From: Marinobacterium alkalitolerans
GTDB taxonomy: Bacteria; Pseudomonadota; Gammaproteobacteria; Pseudomonadales; Balneatricaceae
Direction of reading: 5' to 3'
NCBI RefSeq assembly: GCF_017776525.1
Contig: NZ_JACVEW010000017.1
Span: forward strand, 1 to 64,000
DNA length: 64,000 bases
Part shown: piece after piece, positions 18,604-27,041 of the stretch
How positions within the stretch are numbered: the first letter of the stretch is position 1
Layout of the letters: every line of letters starts with the position of its first letter
The notes under the pieces: model-generated
Told to the model about the DNA's origin: nothing
Databases searched by the model: none
The model's input: the letters and a program-made list of their open reading frames with translations, nothing else
Made by a program: the position numbers and the translations under genes

Positions 18604-19671
18604 ATGAGCAAATACTGGAGCCCTTCGATTCAGTCACTGGTCCCCTACACACCGGGTGAACAACCTCAGGTTGAGGGCTTAATCAAGCTGAATACGAATG
18701 AGAACCCATACCCTCCTGCACCGGGAGTTGCGAGGGCTCTGCGTGATTTTGAGACCGACCGCCTGCGACTCTATCCCGACCCTGAATCAGCACAACTGAA
18801 GCAGGCACTGGCACGCAATACCGGCCTGGAATGTGATCAGATTTTCGTCGGTAACGGTTCTGATGAAGTGCTGGCACTGACGTTCATGGCACTGCTGCGC
18901 CAGGACAAGCCGCTGCTGCTGCCGGAGACAACCTACAGCTTCTACAACGTCTACATCGACCTGTACGGGATTCAGGCCAGGCACGTACCTCTGACTGATG
19001 ACTTCCGTATCGATCTGAGCCAGTACCGCCAACCGAACGGCGGCATTATTTTTGCCAACCCCAACGCACCCACAGGCATCAGCGTTCCACTGGACGATAT
19101 TCGCAGTCTGCTCGAGAGCACGCCCGACTCCGTCGTCGTGGTTGATGAGGCCTATGTGGACTTTGGCGCCGAGAGTGCAACGGCTCTGGTCAACGAATAC
19201 CCCAACCTGCTGGTCACGCAAACCTTTTCCAAGTCACGCTCACTGGCCGGCCTGCGCATCGGCTGCGCGTTCGGACACAAGGACCTGATCGAAGCCCTGG
19301 AGCGCGTCAAGAACAGCTTCAACTCCTACCCGCTCGATATGCTGGCAGAAGCCGCAGCAATTGCATCACTGGAAGACGAGGCTTATTTCAACGACTGTAT
19401 CGAGCGTGTCATTGCAACACGCCAGTGGACCACGGAGGCACTCAACCGTCTTGGGTTTGAGGTCCTGCCCTCACACACCAACTTCGTCTTTGCCGCTCAC
19501 GCCAATCTGACCGGAGCTGAGCTGATGGCATACCTGCGCGAGAACAAGATTCTGGTGCGTCACTTCACCAAACCGGGCATCGAGAACCACCTGCGGATCA
19601 GCATCGGGACCGATGCGGAGATGCGGGCACTGATTGACTGCCTGAAACAGCACCCACAAATGGCAGACTGA
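18604..19671 (+). CDS. hisC: Histidinol-phosphate aminotransferase
   Basis: PLP class II aminotransferase of 355 residues that converts imidazole acetol-phosphate and glutamate to histidinol phosphate in histidine synthesis. Seen: KLNTNENPYPPAPG, GNGSDEVLAL, NPNAPTG, VVDEAYVDF and the PLP lysine in TQTFSKSRSLAGLRIGCAFG, all HisC hallmarks. It is not in a his operon here; it stands alone after ectR. Some HisC-like enzymes also serve aromatic amino acids, so a second role is possible. Confidence 0.92.
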   Translation: MSKYWSPSIQSLVPYTPGEQPQVEGLIKLNTNENPYPPAPGVARALRDFETDRLRLYPDPESAQLKQALARNTGLECDQIFVGNGSDEVLALTFMALLRQDKPLLLPETTYSFYNVYIDLYGIQARHVPLTDDFRIDLSQYRQPNGGIIFANPNAPTGISVPLDDIRSLLESTPDSVVVVDEAYVDFGAESATALVNEYPNLLVTQTFSKSRSLAGLRIGCAFGHKDLIEALERVKNSFNSYPLDMLAEAAAIASLEDEAYFNDCIERVIATRQWTTEALNRLGFEVLPSHTNFVFAAHANLTGAELMAYLRENKILVRHFTKPGIENHLRISIGTDAEMRALIDCLKQHPQMAD

Positions 19672-19682
19672 TATCTGAATCC

Positions 19683-19701
19683 GAGGCGCTTAAAGCGCCT
19701 C
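19683..19701. terminator. Hairpin between convergent hisC and PAS-GGDEF gene
   Basis: GAGGCGCTT and AAGCGCCTC form a 9 bp perfect stem around a single A. It includes the stop codon of the minus-strand gene and lies 12 bp after the hisC stop. It is a likely bidirectional transcript end, though T-runs are absent. Confidence 0.6.
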
Positions 19702-20583
19702 ACCTTCAACACGGTTACGACCGCTATGGATGGCGATAAGCAGGTGCTCATGCGCGCGCCGCAGCACCTGGGCACCATCGTCTTCCGGGTTCAGTGCAGA
19801 GGCCACACCCACGCTGACGGTCCAGCGGATATCACCCGTTGCATACGGAAGCTCCTGCTCGGCAATCGCATCCCGTATGCGCTCGCCCGCCAGCAGTGCC
19901 TGCTCATGATTGGTTTCTCCCAGCACCATGACCAGCTGGCTGTCGCTGTAGCGGGCCAGAAAGTCCGAGGTGCGCTTCAGGCGATGCAGTGTCGATACAC
20001 TGTGCTGCAACACCTTGTCTCCCGCATCCCAGCCAAACTGCTCGTTGATCTCCTTGAGCTGATCGATCTCGATCAGCACGACACTGGACGCGCCATCGTA
20101 ACGCAGGGCCTGAGCCACTGACATTTCCAGCACCGGCACCAGCGCACGCCGATTATAAGCCCCTGTCAACGGGTCACGCTGCGCCTGTGTCGTCAGCTTG
20201 CGTGACAGCCGTTTCTGTTCGGTCACATCTCTCAGGCTCACCAGCACTTCCCTGCCGCTCGTCATCACCCAGCGGCTGGCGTACCAGCAGGGCTCACTCA
20301 GCCCCAGCGCCTTGAGCTCTGGACAGTGCTCGGGGCGAAGCTGGAACTCAAGCTCCTGCACGGTTTTCTTGCCATTGAGCTGCCCTATTACTTCACGAAA
20401 CTGCTCGCACAGGTCGGACGCAAACAGCTCTTCCAGCCTGCGCCCTTCAACTTGGGCGGGCACCACCCATGCACTATTGCCGGAACTGGCCGAAGCAATG
20501 GTTTCGCCATCCAGAATGATGACCGCATCCTGAGAGGCATTCAGGAGTGCCGTATAACGAGAATCAGTTGACGCATGCGCCAT
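19690..20583 (-). CDS. PAS-GGDEF protein with degenerate active site
   Basis: Cytosolic protein of 297 residues. Residues 8-125 form a PAS domain (YTALLNASQDAVIILDG...), residues 130-295 a GGDEF-fold domain starting RDPLTGAYNRRAL. The metal site reads EIDQLKEINEQFGWDAGD, and the active loop that should be GGDEF is SDSQL (in RYSDSQLVMV). It is therefore unlikely to make cyclic di-GMP and may act as a sensor or binding partner. The ATG is preceded by AGAGGG. Divergent from the EAL-HDOD gene across 160 bp, suggesting linked function. Confidence 0.85.
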   Translation of the reverse strand: MAHASTDSRYTALLNASQDAVIILDGETIASASSGNSAWVVPAQVEGRRLEELFASDLCEQFREVIGQLNGKKTVQELEFQLRPEHCPELKALGLSEPCWYASRWVMTSGREVLVSLRDVTEQKRLSRKLTTQAQRDPLTGAYNRRALVPVLEMSVAQALRYDGASSVVLIEIDQLKEINEQFGWDAGDKVLQHSVSTLHRLKRTSDFLARYSDSQLVMVLGETNHEQALLAGERIRDAIAEQELPYATGDIRWTVSVGVASALNPEDDGAQVLRRAHEHLLIAIHSGRNRVEGEAL

Positions 20584-20743
20584 GGCTACGGGCCCTCTTT
20601 TTTGATTTCCGTATGTAAACCCTACAAAAAGATACCTTCCGGCGACGGAAATTTATACATATAAAGGTTTCGTTCATTCATAATAGCTATTCAACCGCGG
20701 CTCATACAGCATATTCAGACCAAATCAGACCAGGAGCTGGAGC

Positions 20744-21964
20744 ATGACCTCACAGGTATTGATGGCAAGGCAGCCGATCTTTAACAGCAACATGAAAGTT
20801 GTTGCCTATGAGCTCTTGTATCGCAACAGTGAGGGCGTAAACCAGATCCCCTTGATCAGCGGCGACCAGGCCAGCAGCCGCGTACTCCTTCACTCCTACA
20901 CCAGTGTCAGTGAAGCCGGCAACCTAAGGGTCATGCCTGCATTCGTCAACTTCACGCAACAGATGCTTGAACAGGGCACTCTTCCCGCCATGTCGCCTCA
21001 GGAGATCGTGATCGAGGTACTGGAAGATTGCCTGATCACACCCACACTGCTTGATTCCGTCAAGCGACTGGCCGACGCCGGCTACACCATTGCACTGGAT
21101 GACTTCGAGTACACTGAAGCCGCCGTTCCACTGCTGGATATCGCCAGGATCGTCAAGCTGGATATCCGCGCCCACAGCGCTGAAGGTCTGCGCCAGCAGG
21201 TCGAGCTGATCAAACCGTTCAATGTCCGCTTGCTGGCGGAAAAAGTGGAGACACATGAAGAGCATCAGCTCTGTATCGAGCTGGGGTTTGAACTGTTTCA
21301 GGGCTACTTCTTCAGCAAGCCACAGCTTCTAAAGGGCACCCACACCGAGTGCAACCGGGCCATACTGCTGCAGCTTCTGGCATCGCTGAATCAGCCCGAT
21401 GTGGAGATGGCTGACATTCGTGCGCTCATCGAGCGTGACCCGGGTCTGACCTACAAGCTGCTGCGTCTGGTGAACTCATCGGCATTCGGGCTGCAGCGCA
21501 AGGTGAGCAGCATTCAGGAAACTCTGGTGTACCTGGGCCTGCAGGAACTCAAGAAGTGGCTCACGCTCATTACGCTGGCAGACCACCCGAGCAAGCCATC
21601 AGAGCTGATTCGACAGCTGCTTCTGCTTGCCCGCATGTCGGAACTGATCGCAATCGATGAAAAGCTCCCATCGCCCGGACAAGCCTTCATGGCCGGTCTT
21701 TTGATGCATCTGGATGGCTTGCTGGACACACCCCGTGAACAAATGCTGGATGAAGTACATGTCAGTGATGAAATTCATGACGCCGTCATGAATGGAAAGG
21801 GCGAGCTGGGTGAACTGATTTACCGCGTGGAAGCCTTCATGCAGGGGGAATGGTCGGACGAACAAGACGAGGTGCGGATGGGGCGGTTTAACGCGCGCTA
21901 CCTTGAGAGCATTGCCTGGACACGTGAGTCCATGCGGTTGATGCGGCAACAGTCAGCTTCCTGA
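20744..21964 (+). CDS. EAL-HDOD protein
   Basis: A 406-residue signalling protein with an EAL-type domain (1-200) and an HDOD domain (about 205-400), the architecture of YuxH/CdgJ-like proteins. The EAL signature is ELLYR; IEVLED, DDFEYTE, VKLD, AEKVET and LFQGYF correspond to positions of metal and general-base residues, so several are kept, but the loop normally reading DDFGTGYSS is lost. Activity is therefore uncertain: some CdgJ-type relatives are active phosphodiesterases. The HDOD half has VNSSAFGLQRKVSSIQETLVYLGL. The ATG has GGAG four and ten bases upstream. Convergent with the cytochrome gene. Confidence 0.88.
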   Translation: MTSQVLMARQPIFNSNMKVVAYELLYRNSEGVNQIPLISGDQASSRVLLHSYTSVSEAGNLRVMPAFVNFTQQMLEQGTLPAMSPQEIVIEVLEDCLITPTLLDSVKRLADAGYTIALDDFEYTEAAVPLLDIARIVKLDIRAHSAEGLRQQVELIKPFNVRLLAEKVETHEEHQLCIELGFELFQGYFFSKPQLLKGTHTECNRAILLQLLASLNQPDVEMADIRALIERDPGLTYKLLRLVNSSAFGLQRKVSSIQETLVYLGLQELKKWLTLITLADHPSKPSELIRQLLLLARMSELIAIDEKLPSPGQAFMAGLLMHLDGLLDTPREQMLDEVHVSDEIHDAVMNGKGELGELIYRVEAFMQGEWSDEQDEVRMGRFNARYLESIAWTRESMRLMRQQSAS

Positions 21965-21988
21965 CCATGTTGCCGCACCAAAACGCGT

Positions 21989-22294
21989 TTATTTAAGCGG
22001 CGCAATCATGGCCTCGATGGCGGCCTTGATCTCCTCGTCGGAGCAGCTGCCACAGGTACCTTTGGGCGGCATGGCCCCCTTACCGGACATTACCGTTTGC
22101 GCCATGGCATCCACCCCTTTTGCGATGCGCGGAGCCCAGGCATCCTTATCGGTCAGCTTGGGTGCACCGCCCAGCCCTGCTTCATGACAAGCCGAACAGT
22201 GTTTGGCTACAATTTCATCTGCCGACATGGCCTGCACGGGTGACACCACAGCCACCACCCCCAAGCATGCCAAACCCGTCATAAATGCCTTCAT
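21989..22294 (-). CDS. Cytochrome c5-family monoheme protein
   Basis: Periplasmic electron carrier of 101 residues with a signal peptide (1-22, ending VQA), the heme motif CSACH and a C-terminal GAMPPKG whose methionine is the likely axial ligand. The GTCGSCSDEE segment with two extra cysteines is characteristic of cytochrome c5. The ATG has AGGAGAG before it. Its redox partners are not shown by the context; it lies alone between the EAL-HDOD gene and htpG, with an intrinsic terminator just upstream. Confidence 0.9.
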   Translation of the reverse strand: MKAFMTGLACLGVVAVVSPVQAMSADEIVAKHCSACHEAGLGGAPKLTDKDAWAPRIAKGVDAMAQTVMSGKGAMPPKGTCGSCSDEEIKAAIEAMIAPLK

Positions 22295-22369
22295 ACAACT
22301 CTCCTGTGTTTATTTGTGTCCAGCATAGCCTCTGGTTCAGCAAAAGTCTTTGACCTTGCTCAGCCCACG

Positions 22370-22396
22370 AAAAAGGGCGACTCCTGTCGCCCTTTT
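22370..22396 (-). terminator. Intrinsic terminator of htpG
   Basis: On the minus strand AAAAGGGCGAC and GTCGCCCTTTT pair around a 4-base loop and continue into TTTTT, 26 bp past the htpG stop. A classic rho-independent terminator that separates htpG from the cytochrome gene. Confidence 0.88.
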
Positions 22397-22421
22397 CTGA
22401 TGCTTCAGATGTGACTGCCGA

Positions 22422-24335
22422 TCAGCTGCTCAACTCGAGCAACAGCTTGTTCAGTCGCTGCACATAGCTTGCAGGATCGTCAAGGTTGGCACCGGCTGCC
22501 AGACCTGCCTGGTCAAACAGCACCAGCGCCAGCTCACCGAAGCGATCCTCGTCCGGCTCCTGGTCCAGCTTGTTGATCAGGGGGTGTTCCGGGTTGATCT
22601 CGAAGATCGGCTTGCTCTCCGGTACGGGCTGGCCAGCCGCTTCCATGATGCGCCGCATCTGCAGACCCATGTCGTAATCACCGATTACTAGACAGGCCGG
22701 CGAGTCCGTCAAACGATGGGTAATACGGATGGAGTCAACGCGGTCTTCCAACACCTTGTTCAGGCGCTCGACCAGACCTTCATGCTCCTTGGCCACTTCT
22801 TCGAGCTTCTTCTTTTCATCTTCGGACTCAGTGTCGCCCAGATCCAGCTCGCCCTTGGTCACATCCTGGAAGTTGTGTCCTTCAAAGTCGAACAGCTGGC
22901 TCATCATCCATTCGTCGATGCGATCCGACAACAGCAGCACTTCGATGCCCTTCTTGCGGAACACTTCCAGATGAGGACTGTTCTTGGCCGTATTGAAGGA
23001 GTCCGCCACCACATAGTAGATCTTCTTCTGACCTTCCTTCATGCGGCTGACATAGTCTTCCAGCGACACATTCTGTTCGGCCGTGCCGCTGTGAGTTGAA
23101 GCAAAGCGCAGCAGCTTGAGAATCTTGTCACGATTGCCCATGTCTTCAGCCGGGCCTTCCTTCATCACCTGGCCAAAGGTGTTCCAGAACTTGGCGTACT
23201 TGTCCGCATCCTTCTTGGCCAGTTTGGCCAGCATGTCCAGAACACGCTTGGTCAGGGCAGAACGCAGCTTATCGACATTCGGGTCTTTCTGCAGGATTTC
23301 GCGGGACACGTTCAGGGACAGGTTGTTGCTGTCGACCACGCCCTTGATGAAACGCAGATAGAGCGGCAGGAACTGATCGGCCTGATCCATGATAAAGACG
23401 CGCTGAACATACAGCTTGAGACCGCGCGGTGCTTCACGATTCCAGAGATCATAGGGTGCGTTTTCCGGCACATACAACAGGCTGGTGTATTCCAGATTCC
23501 CCTCAACCTTGTTGTGAGACCAGGTCAGTGCATCGGAGAAATCATGCGAGATATGTTTGTAGAACTCCTGGTACTCTTCGTCCGTCAGGTCGGTCTTGGG
23601 GCGAGTCCACAGAGCCGTTGCCGAGTTTACGCTTTCCAGCTCGGGCGTCTTTTCTGCCTGATCTTCATCATCTTCGCCCGGCAGCTCCTCTTTCAGCATC
23701 TGCACCGGAATGGAGATGTGATCGGAGTACTTCCGCACCAGGCTGCGCAGACGGAAGCCATCGGCAAACTCTTCCTCGCCCTCTTTCAGCTTGAGTACAA
23801 TGCGAGTACCACGATTCGCCTTTTCAATCGTGCCGATGGTGAAGTCGCCCTCACCGGTTGAAGACCAGTGCACGCCTTCGGTCGGAGCAACACCGGCGCG
23901 ACGGGTATAGACATCCACTCGCTCTGCCACGATGAAGGCCGAATAGAAGCCTACACCAAACTGACCGATCAACTGGCTGTCCTTGGCCTGATCACCCGTC
24001 AGGCTGGACAGGAAGCTGGCGGTGCCTGATTTGGCAATGGTACCCAGGTTTTCAATCACGTCTTCCCGGCTCATGCCGATACCGCGGTCCTCGATGGTGA
24101 CCGTTTTGGCATCCTTGTCATACTCGATACGGATCGCCAGCTCCGGATCACCTTCATACAGCGCGTCGTTGTGCAGGGCTTCAAAACGAAGCTTCTCGGA
24201 GGCGTCCGAAGCGTTCGAGATCAACTCACGCAGAAAGATCTCTTTATTGGAATACAGGGAGTGAATCATCAGATTCAGAAGCTGTTTTACTTCTGTCTGA
24301 AAACCAAGTGTCTCTTTCTGAGTTTCAGTGCTCAT
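22422..24335 (-). CDS. htpG: Hsp90 chaperone HtpG
   Basis: Cytosolic ATP-dependent chaperone of 637 residues. The GHKL ATPase domain shows [22 protein letters not shown] and [11 protein letters not shown]; the middle domain carries the client/catalytic segment [10 protein letters not shown]; the C-terminus is the dimerisation domain without an eukaryote-type tail. Length fits the family (about 620-640). A heat-shock promoter lies upstream at 24382-24408 and a strong terminator downstream, so it forms a monocistronic heat-shock unit. Confidence 0.97.
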   Translation of the reverse strand: MSTETQKETLGFQTEVKQLLNLMIHSLYSNKEIFLRELISNASDASEKLRFEALHNDALYEGDPELAIRIEYDKDAKTVTIEDRGIGMSREDVIENLGTIAKSGTASFLSSLTGDQAKDSQLIGQFGVGFYSAFIVAERVDVYTRRAGVAPTEGVHWSSTGEGDFTIGTIEKANRGTRIVLKLKEGEEEFADGFRLRSLVRKYSDHISIPVQMLKEELPGEDDEDQAEKTPELESVNSATALWTRPKTDLTDEEYQEFYKHISHDFSDALTWSHNKVEGNLEYTSLLYVPENAPYDLWNREAPRGLKLYVQRVFIMDQADQFLPLYLRFIKGVVDSNNLSLNVSREILQKDPNVDKLRSALTKRVLDMLAKLAKKDADKYAKFWNTFGQVMKEGPAEDMGNRDKILKLLRFASTHSGTAEQNVSLEDYVSRMKEGQKKIYYVVADSFNTAKNSPHLEVFRKKGIEVLLLSDRIDEWMMSQLFDFEGHNFQDVTKGELDLGDTESEDEKKKLEEVAKEHEGLVERLNKVLEDRVDSIRITHRLTDSPACLVIGDYDMGLQMRRIMEAAGQPVPESKPIFEINPEHPLINKLDQEPDEDRFGELALVLFDQAGLAAGANLDDPASYVQRLNKLLLELSS

Positions 24336-24381
24336 GGCAGGCGTACCTAATCTCCGAAAAACAAACTGTTAGCTTGAACGG

Positions 24382-24408
24382 ATATGGGGCCCGCCACGTA
24401 TTTTTCAA
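24382..24408 (-). promoter_or_regulatory. htpGp: Sigma-32 heat-shock promoter of htpG
   Basis: On the minus strand TTGAAA (24403-24408) and CCCCATAT (24382-24389) are 13 bp apart. This is the sigma-32 pattern CTTGAAA-N11-16-CCCCATnT with only the first C replaced by G. The leader to the htpG ATG is about 40 nt. The -35 lies within 10 bp of the stop of the upstream thioesterase gene. Confidence 0.85.
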
Positions 24409-24412
24409 CCGT

Positions 24413-24874
24413 TTAATCAGGATTTGCCGAATCTTTCCCCGCATCCAGCAGGAAATGGGCGCGCGCCTGTGCAATCGGTTTGCTTTTGCGCTCCTGCCAT
24501 GCGAGCACAGAACAGCTCCCCACACGTCGACCCTGACGGCTGACCCGGCAGATTGCAAAGGTGTCCCGGTCCAGTCCGGCACGCATGTAATCCAGCGAGA
24601 AGTCGATCACCTTGGCCAGCCCGGGCTGAGGCATTTGCAGGGTAAGCTGGAACTGCGCTGTCAGTTCCATGAAGGCCGCGATAACACCACCGTGAATCGC
24701 CGGGATGGTCGGGTTGCCCAGATGGTCCTCACTGGCCGGCAAGCGGAAGATGACTTCCTCACCATAACAGGCGCACTCGACACCCAGCATGCGCGCATAG
24801 GGAATCAGGTCAACCAGAGGCTGGTAGTCGCCACTCTGATGCGCCTCGGTGACCAGATCAAGCAGTTGCTTCAT
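24413..24874 (-). CDS. PaaI-family hotdog thioesterase (first)
   Basis: Predicted acyl-CoA thioesterase of 153 residues with a hotdog fold. The HGGVIAAFMELTAQF helix with the HGG motif and the following strands (KVIDFSLDYMRAG) are the PaaI/YbgC-like hallmarks; the Glu in AAFMEL would be the catalytic acid in this family. Substrate unknown. I used the ATG with AAGGA eight bases upstream rather than a TTG five codons earlier. The start overlaps the end of the second thioesterase gene by 17 bp. Confidence 0.83.
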   Translation of the reverse strand: MKQLLDLVTEAHQSGDYQPLVDLIPYARMLGVECACYGEEVIFRLPASEDHLGNPTIPAIHGGVIAAFMELTAQFQLTLQMPQPGLAKVIDFSLDYMRAGLDRDTFAICRVSRQGRRVGSCSVLAWQERKSKPIAQARAHFLLDAGKDSANPD

Positions 24875-25343
24875 GTTCCTGTCCTTCAATCATGGCTCTG
24901 AATGCCGTATCCGTACTGCCCGGCTCGGGGCGCATGAACGTAGCCACCGCGTTGGCAACCGGCTTTTCGGGCGATGCCTGATAGACCGACGCGCGTGTGA
25001 ACAGCACACTGCGGGTAATGCGATAACATTCAGCCTGTACGTACAACGGCTGGCTCTGAACCGGGGTACGCATATGGTCAATACGCAGGTCCAGGGTCGG
25101 GCACAGCTCGAACTCATCCAGCGCACACAGTGTCGAAACACTGCTGGCCGCGTCCACCAGTGTCGTCAGGACTCCGCCATGCAGATAGGTGTCGAGCACA
25201 TCACTCACCAGTTGTGGCTGCACCGGCAAGACCAGCACCGCTTCACGCGGGGCGGCCTTGACCAGTTGAATGCCCAGCTTGCGCATATGGGGCTGTGCGT
25301 TCAGAAAGCGCGTGCAGCGGCCGGTATAGAGATCGGGCGTCAT
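24858..25343 (-). CDS. PaaI-family hotdog thioesterase (second)
   Basis: Hotdog protein of 161 residues with HGGVLTTLVDAASSVSTL, where Asp replaces the Glu of its neighbour, followed by TLDLRIDHMRTPV. Such tandem PaaI-like pairs suggest a hetero-oligomer or divergent substrate choice, but neither is shown. The ATG is preceded by GGAGACCCACA and overlaps the stop of the DUF599 gene as ATGA, so the three genes form one minus-strand operon. Function beyond acyl-CoA thioester hydrolysis is not predictable. Confidence 0.83.
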   Translation of the reverse strand: MTPDLYTGRCTRFLNAQPHMRKLGIQLVKAAPREAVLVLPVQPQLVSDVLDTYLHGGVLTTLVDAASSVSTLCALDEFELCPTLDLRIDHMRTPVQSQPLYVQAECYRITRSVLFTRASVYQASPEKPVANAVATFMRPEPGSTDTAFRAMIEGQEHEATA

Positions 25344-26059
25344 TGTGGGTCTCCGGCACTCATTTTCAGGGTATCCAGCGTAGAAGAGGTAAATTCGCGG
25401 CGGTAGAGTATCACGACTATCGCCAGGCTGAGCAGCATGAAGCACCAGGGATTGATGAACCAGCCCAGTACACTGATGCTGAAATAGTAGGTCCTCAAAC
25501 CCAGGTTGAAGTTATTGGCCGCCATGGAGGCCATGGTGGCGATCCGCTGTGCATGCGCCTTGACCTGGCTGGCACTGGGCTCTTCAGCGGGTGAAGGCGC
25601 ACCGCCAATCATCACCGACACAAAGCCGTACTGACGCAGGCTCCAGGTGAACTTGAAAAAGGCATAGATAAACAGCAACACCAGCAGCAGTAGCTTAAGC
25701 TCCCACTCCTGTCGGGTGGCCGGTACCACAAAAGGCAGATCCTGCACCATGTTGATGGCCTTCTCCGCCGAGCTCATGACGGTCACAAGGCCCGCCAGCA
25801 CCAGAATGGTCGTGGAGGCGAAAAAGGCCACACTCCGTTCCAGGTTTGCGATGGCCGTGGTATCGGCGATCCGCACGTCCCGTGCTAGCATGCGCTCCAT
25901 CCATTCAGTGCGATAGAGATGCAACAGGCTCGACAGGCACGCTGTTGTGTGACTTTTTCGATCGGCGTAATACATATAGCCCCGAAAACACAACAGGAAC
26001 CAGACCAGTGCCACCGCATTCAAGCGGTTGCTCTGTAACAGCAGTATCAAGTCTTCCAT
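25340..26059 (-). CDS. DUF599 family membrane protein
   Basis: Inner-membrane protein of 239 residues with about four to five hydrophobic segments. It begins with a helix (LNAVALVWFLLCFRGYMYY), followed by a soluble stretch, paired central helices (STTILVLAGLVTVMSS; LLLLVLLFIYAFFKF) and a last helix (WCFMLLSLAIVVILY). The ANNFNLGLRTYYFSISVLGWFINPW segment is characteristic of DUF599, whose role is unknown. First gene of the operon with the two thioesterases. A longer in-frame start exists, but ATG at 26059 leaves room for the promoter between it and the divergent exporter gene. Confidence 0.75.
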   Translation of the reverse strand: MEDLILLLQSNRLNAVALVWFLLCFRGYMYYADRKSHTTACLSSLLHLYRTEWMERMLARDVRIADTTAIANLERSVAFFASTTILVLAGLVTVMSSAEKAINMVQDLPFVVPATRQEWELKLLLLVLLFIYAFFKFTWSLRQYGFVSVMIGGAPSPAEEPSASQVKAHAQRIATMASMAANNFNLGLRTYYFSISVLGWFINPWCFMLLSLAIVVILYRREFTSSTLDTLKMSAGDPQ

Positions 26060-26097
26060 TCGATGTGTTCCATACATCAGTGGGTTCAATCGGATAA

Positions 26098-26991
26098 ATG
26101 TACAGGGATCACCTTCCAGTGTCTGCAACTCAACCCCAGCTGGCAACCGGTGTTGGCCTTGCTCTGGCGACCAGCCTTGTCATGAGCCTGGCCGCTGTAC
26201 TGATCAAGCTCACCGCCGACACCCTCAGCATCGAGATGATTGTCTTTTTTCAGTACCTGCTGTGCACCTGCGCCATGCTCCCCTGGGTATTGAAACGGGG
26301 TATCCGCTGTCTGGCAACTCCCCGGCCCTTTCTGCACTTGCTGCGCGGTACCTGCGGCTGGGCCTGCTTTTACACCTATTACCTGGCGCTGGAGCAGATT
26401 CCACTGGTAGACGCCGCATTACTGCGCAACGCCGCTCCGCTCTGCGTGCCCATCTGGTTACTGCTCTGGCATGGCGCAAGGCTGCCTCTGCTGGCCTGGG
26501 GGCCGCTTCTGACAGGCTTTGCAGGGATTGCTCTGATCATCCAGCCGGAGGGCGTGGGCTTAAGCGGCTGGCACCTGGTGGGTGTACTCTCGGCACTCAC
26601 ACTGGCAGGGTCGATTGTCACCACGCGGGCGTTGGCACAGACAGAGCCGACCAACCGTATACTGTTTTACTATTTCCTGATTTCTACGCTGGCCAGCACA
26701 CCTCTGGCACTGTTTAACTGGCGCACGCCAGAACCGGCGGCCCTGCCGCTTGTAGCACTGATCGCGCTTTCGATCTGGATCACCATGTGGCTGTACACCC
26801 GCGCTTACAGCCATGCACCGGCATCCATCATTTCACCCTTGAGTTACTTCGGGGTCGTCATGACAGGTGTGTGGGGCTGGATGATCTGGGACCAGGTACC
26901 GGACATCAAAAGCCTGTCCGGCACCCTGCTGGTCATTATTGGCGGGATCACCTCCGTCTGGCTGGGTGCCAAATTACAGAGCCGCCATTGA
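26098..26991 (+). CDS. EamA/DMT-family transporter
   Basis: Inner-membrane protein of 297 residues with ten hydrophobic segments in two EamA repeats (about 18-150 and 160-290), typical of drug/metabolite exporters such as RhaT and YdcZ relatives. The first repeat has LLRGTCGWACFYTYYLALEQIPLVDAALL, typical of the family. Substrate unknown. The ATG has GGATAA nearby; an in-frame GTG seven codons later is an alternative. Convergent with the last antiporter gene, and 38 bp from the divergent DUF599 gene. Confidence 0.85.
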   Translation: MYRDHLPVSATQPQLATGVGLALATSLVMSLAAVLIKLTADTLSIEMIVFFQYLLCTCAMLPWVLKRGIRCLATPRPFLHLLRGTCGWACFYTYYLALEQIPLVDAALLRNAAPLCVPIWLLLWHGARLPLLAWGPLLTGFAGIALIIQPEGVGLSGWHLVGVLSALTLAGSIVTTRALAQTEPTNRILFYYFLISTLASTPLALFNWRTPEPAALPLVALIALSIWITMWLYTRAYSHAPASIISPLSYFGVVMTGVWGWMIWDQVPDIKSLSGTLLVIIGGITSVWLGAKLQSRH

Positions 26992-27041
26992 GATCAGTTG
27001 CAACGCCCAGGCTCTGTGGGGCAGATCCAAGCAGGTTGCAG

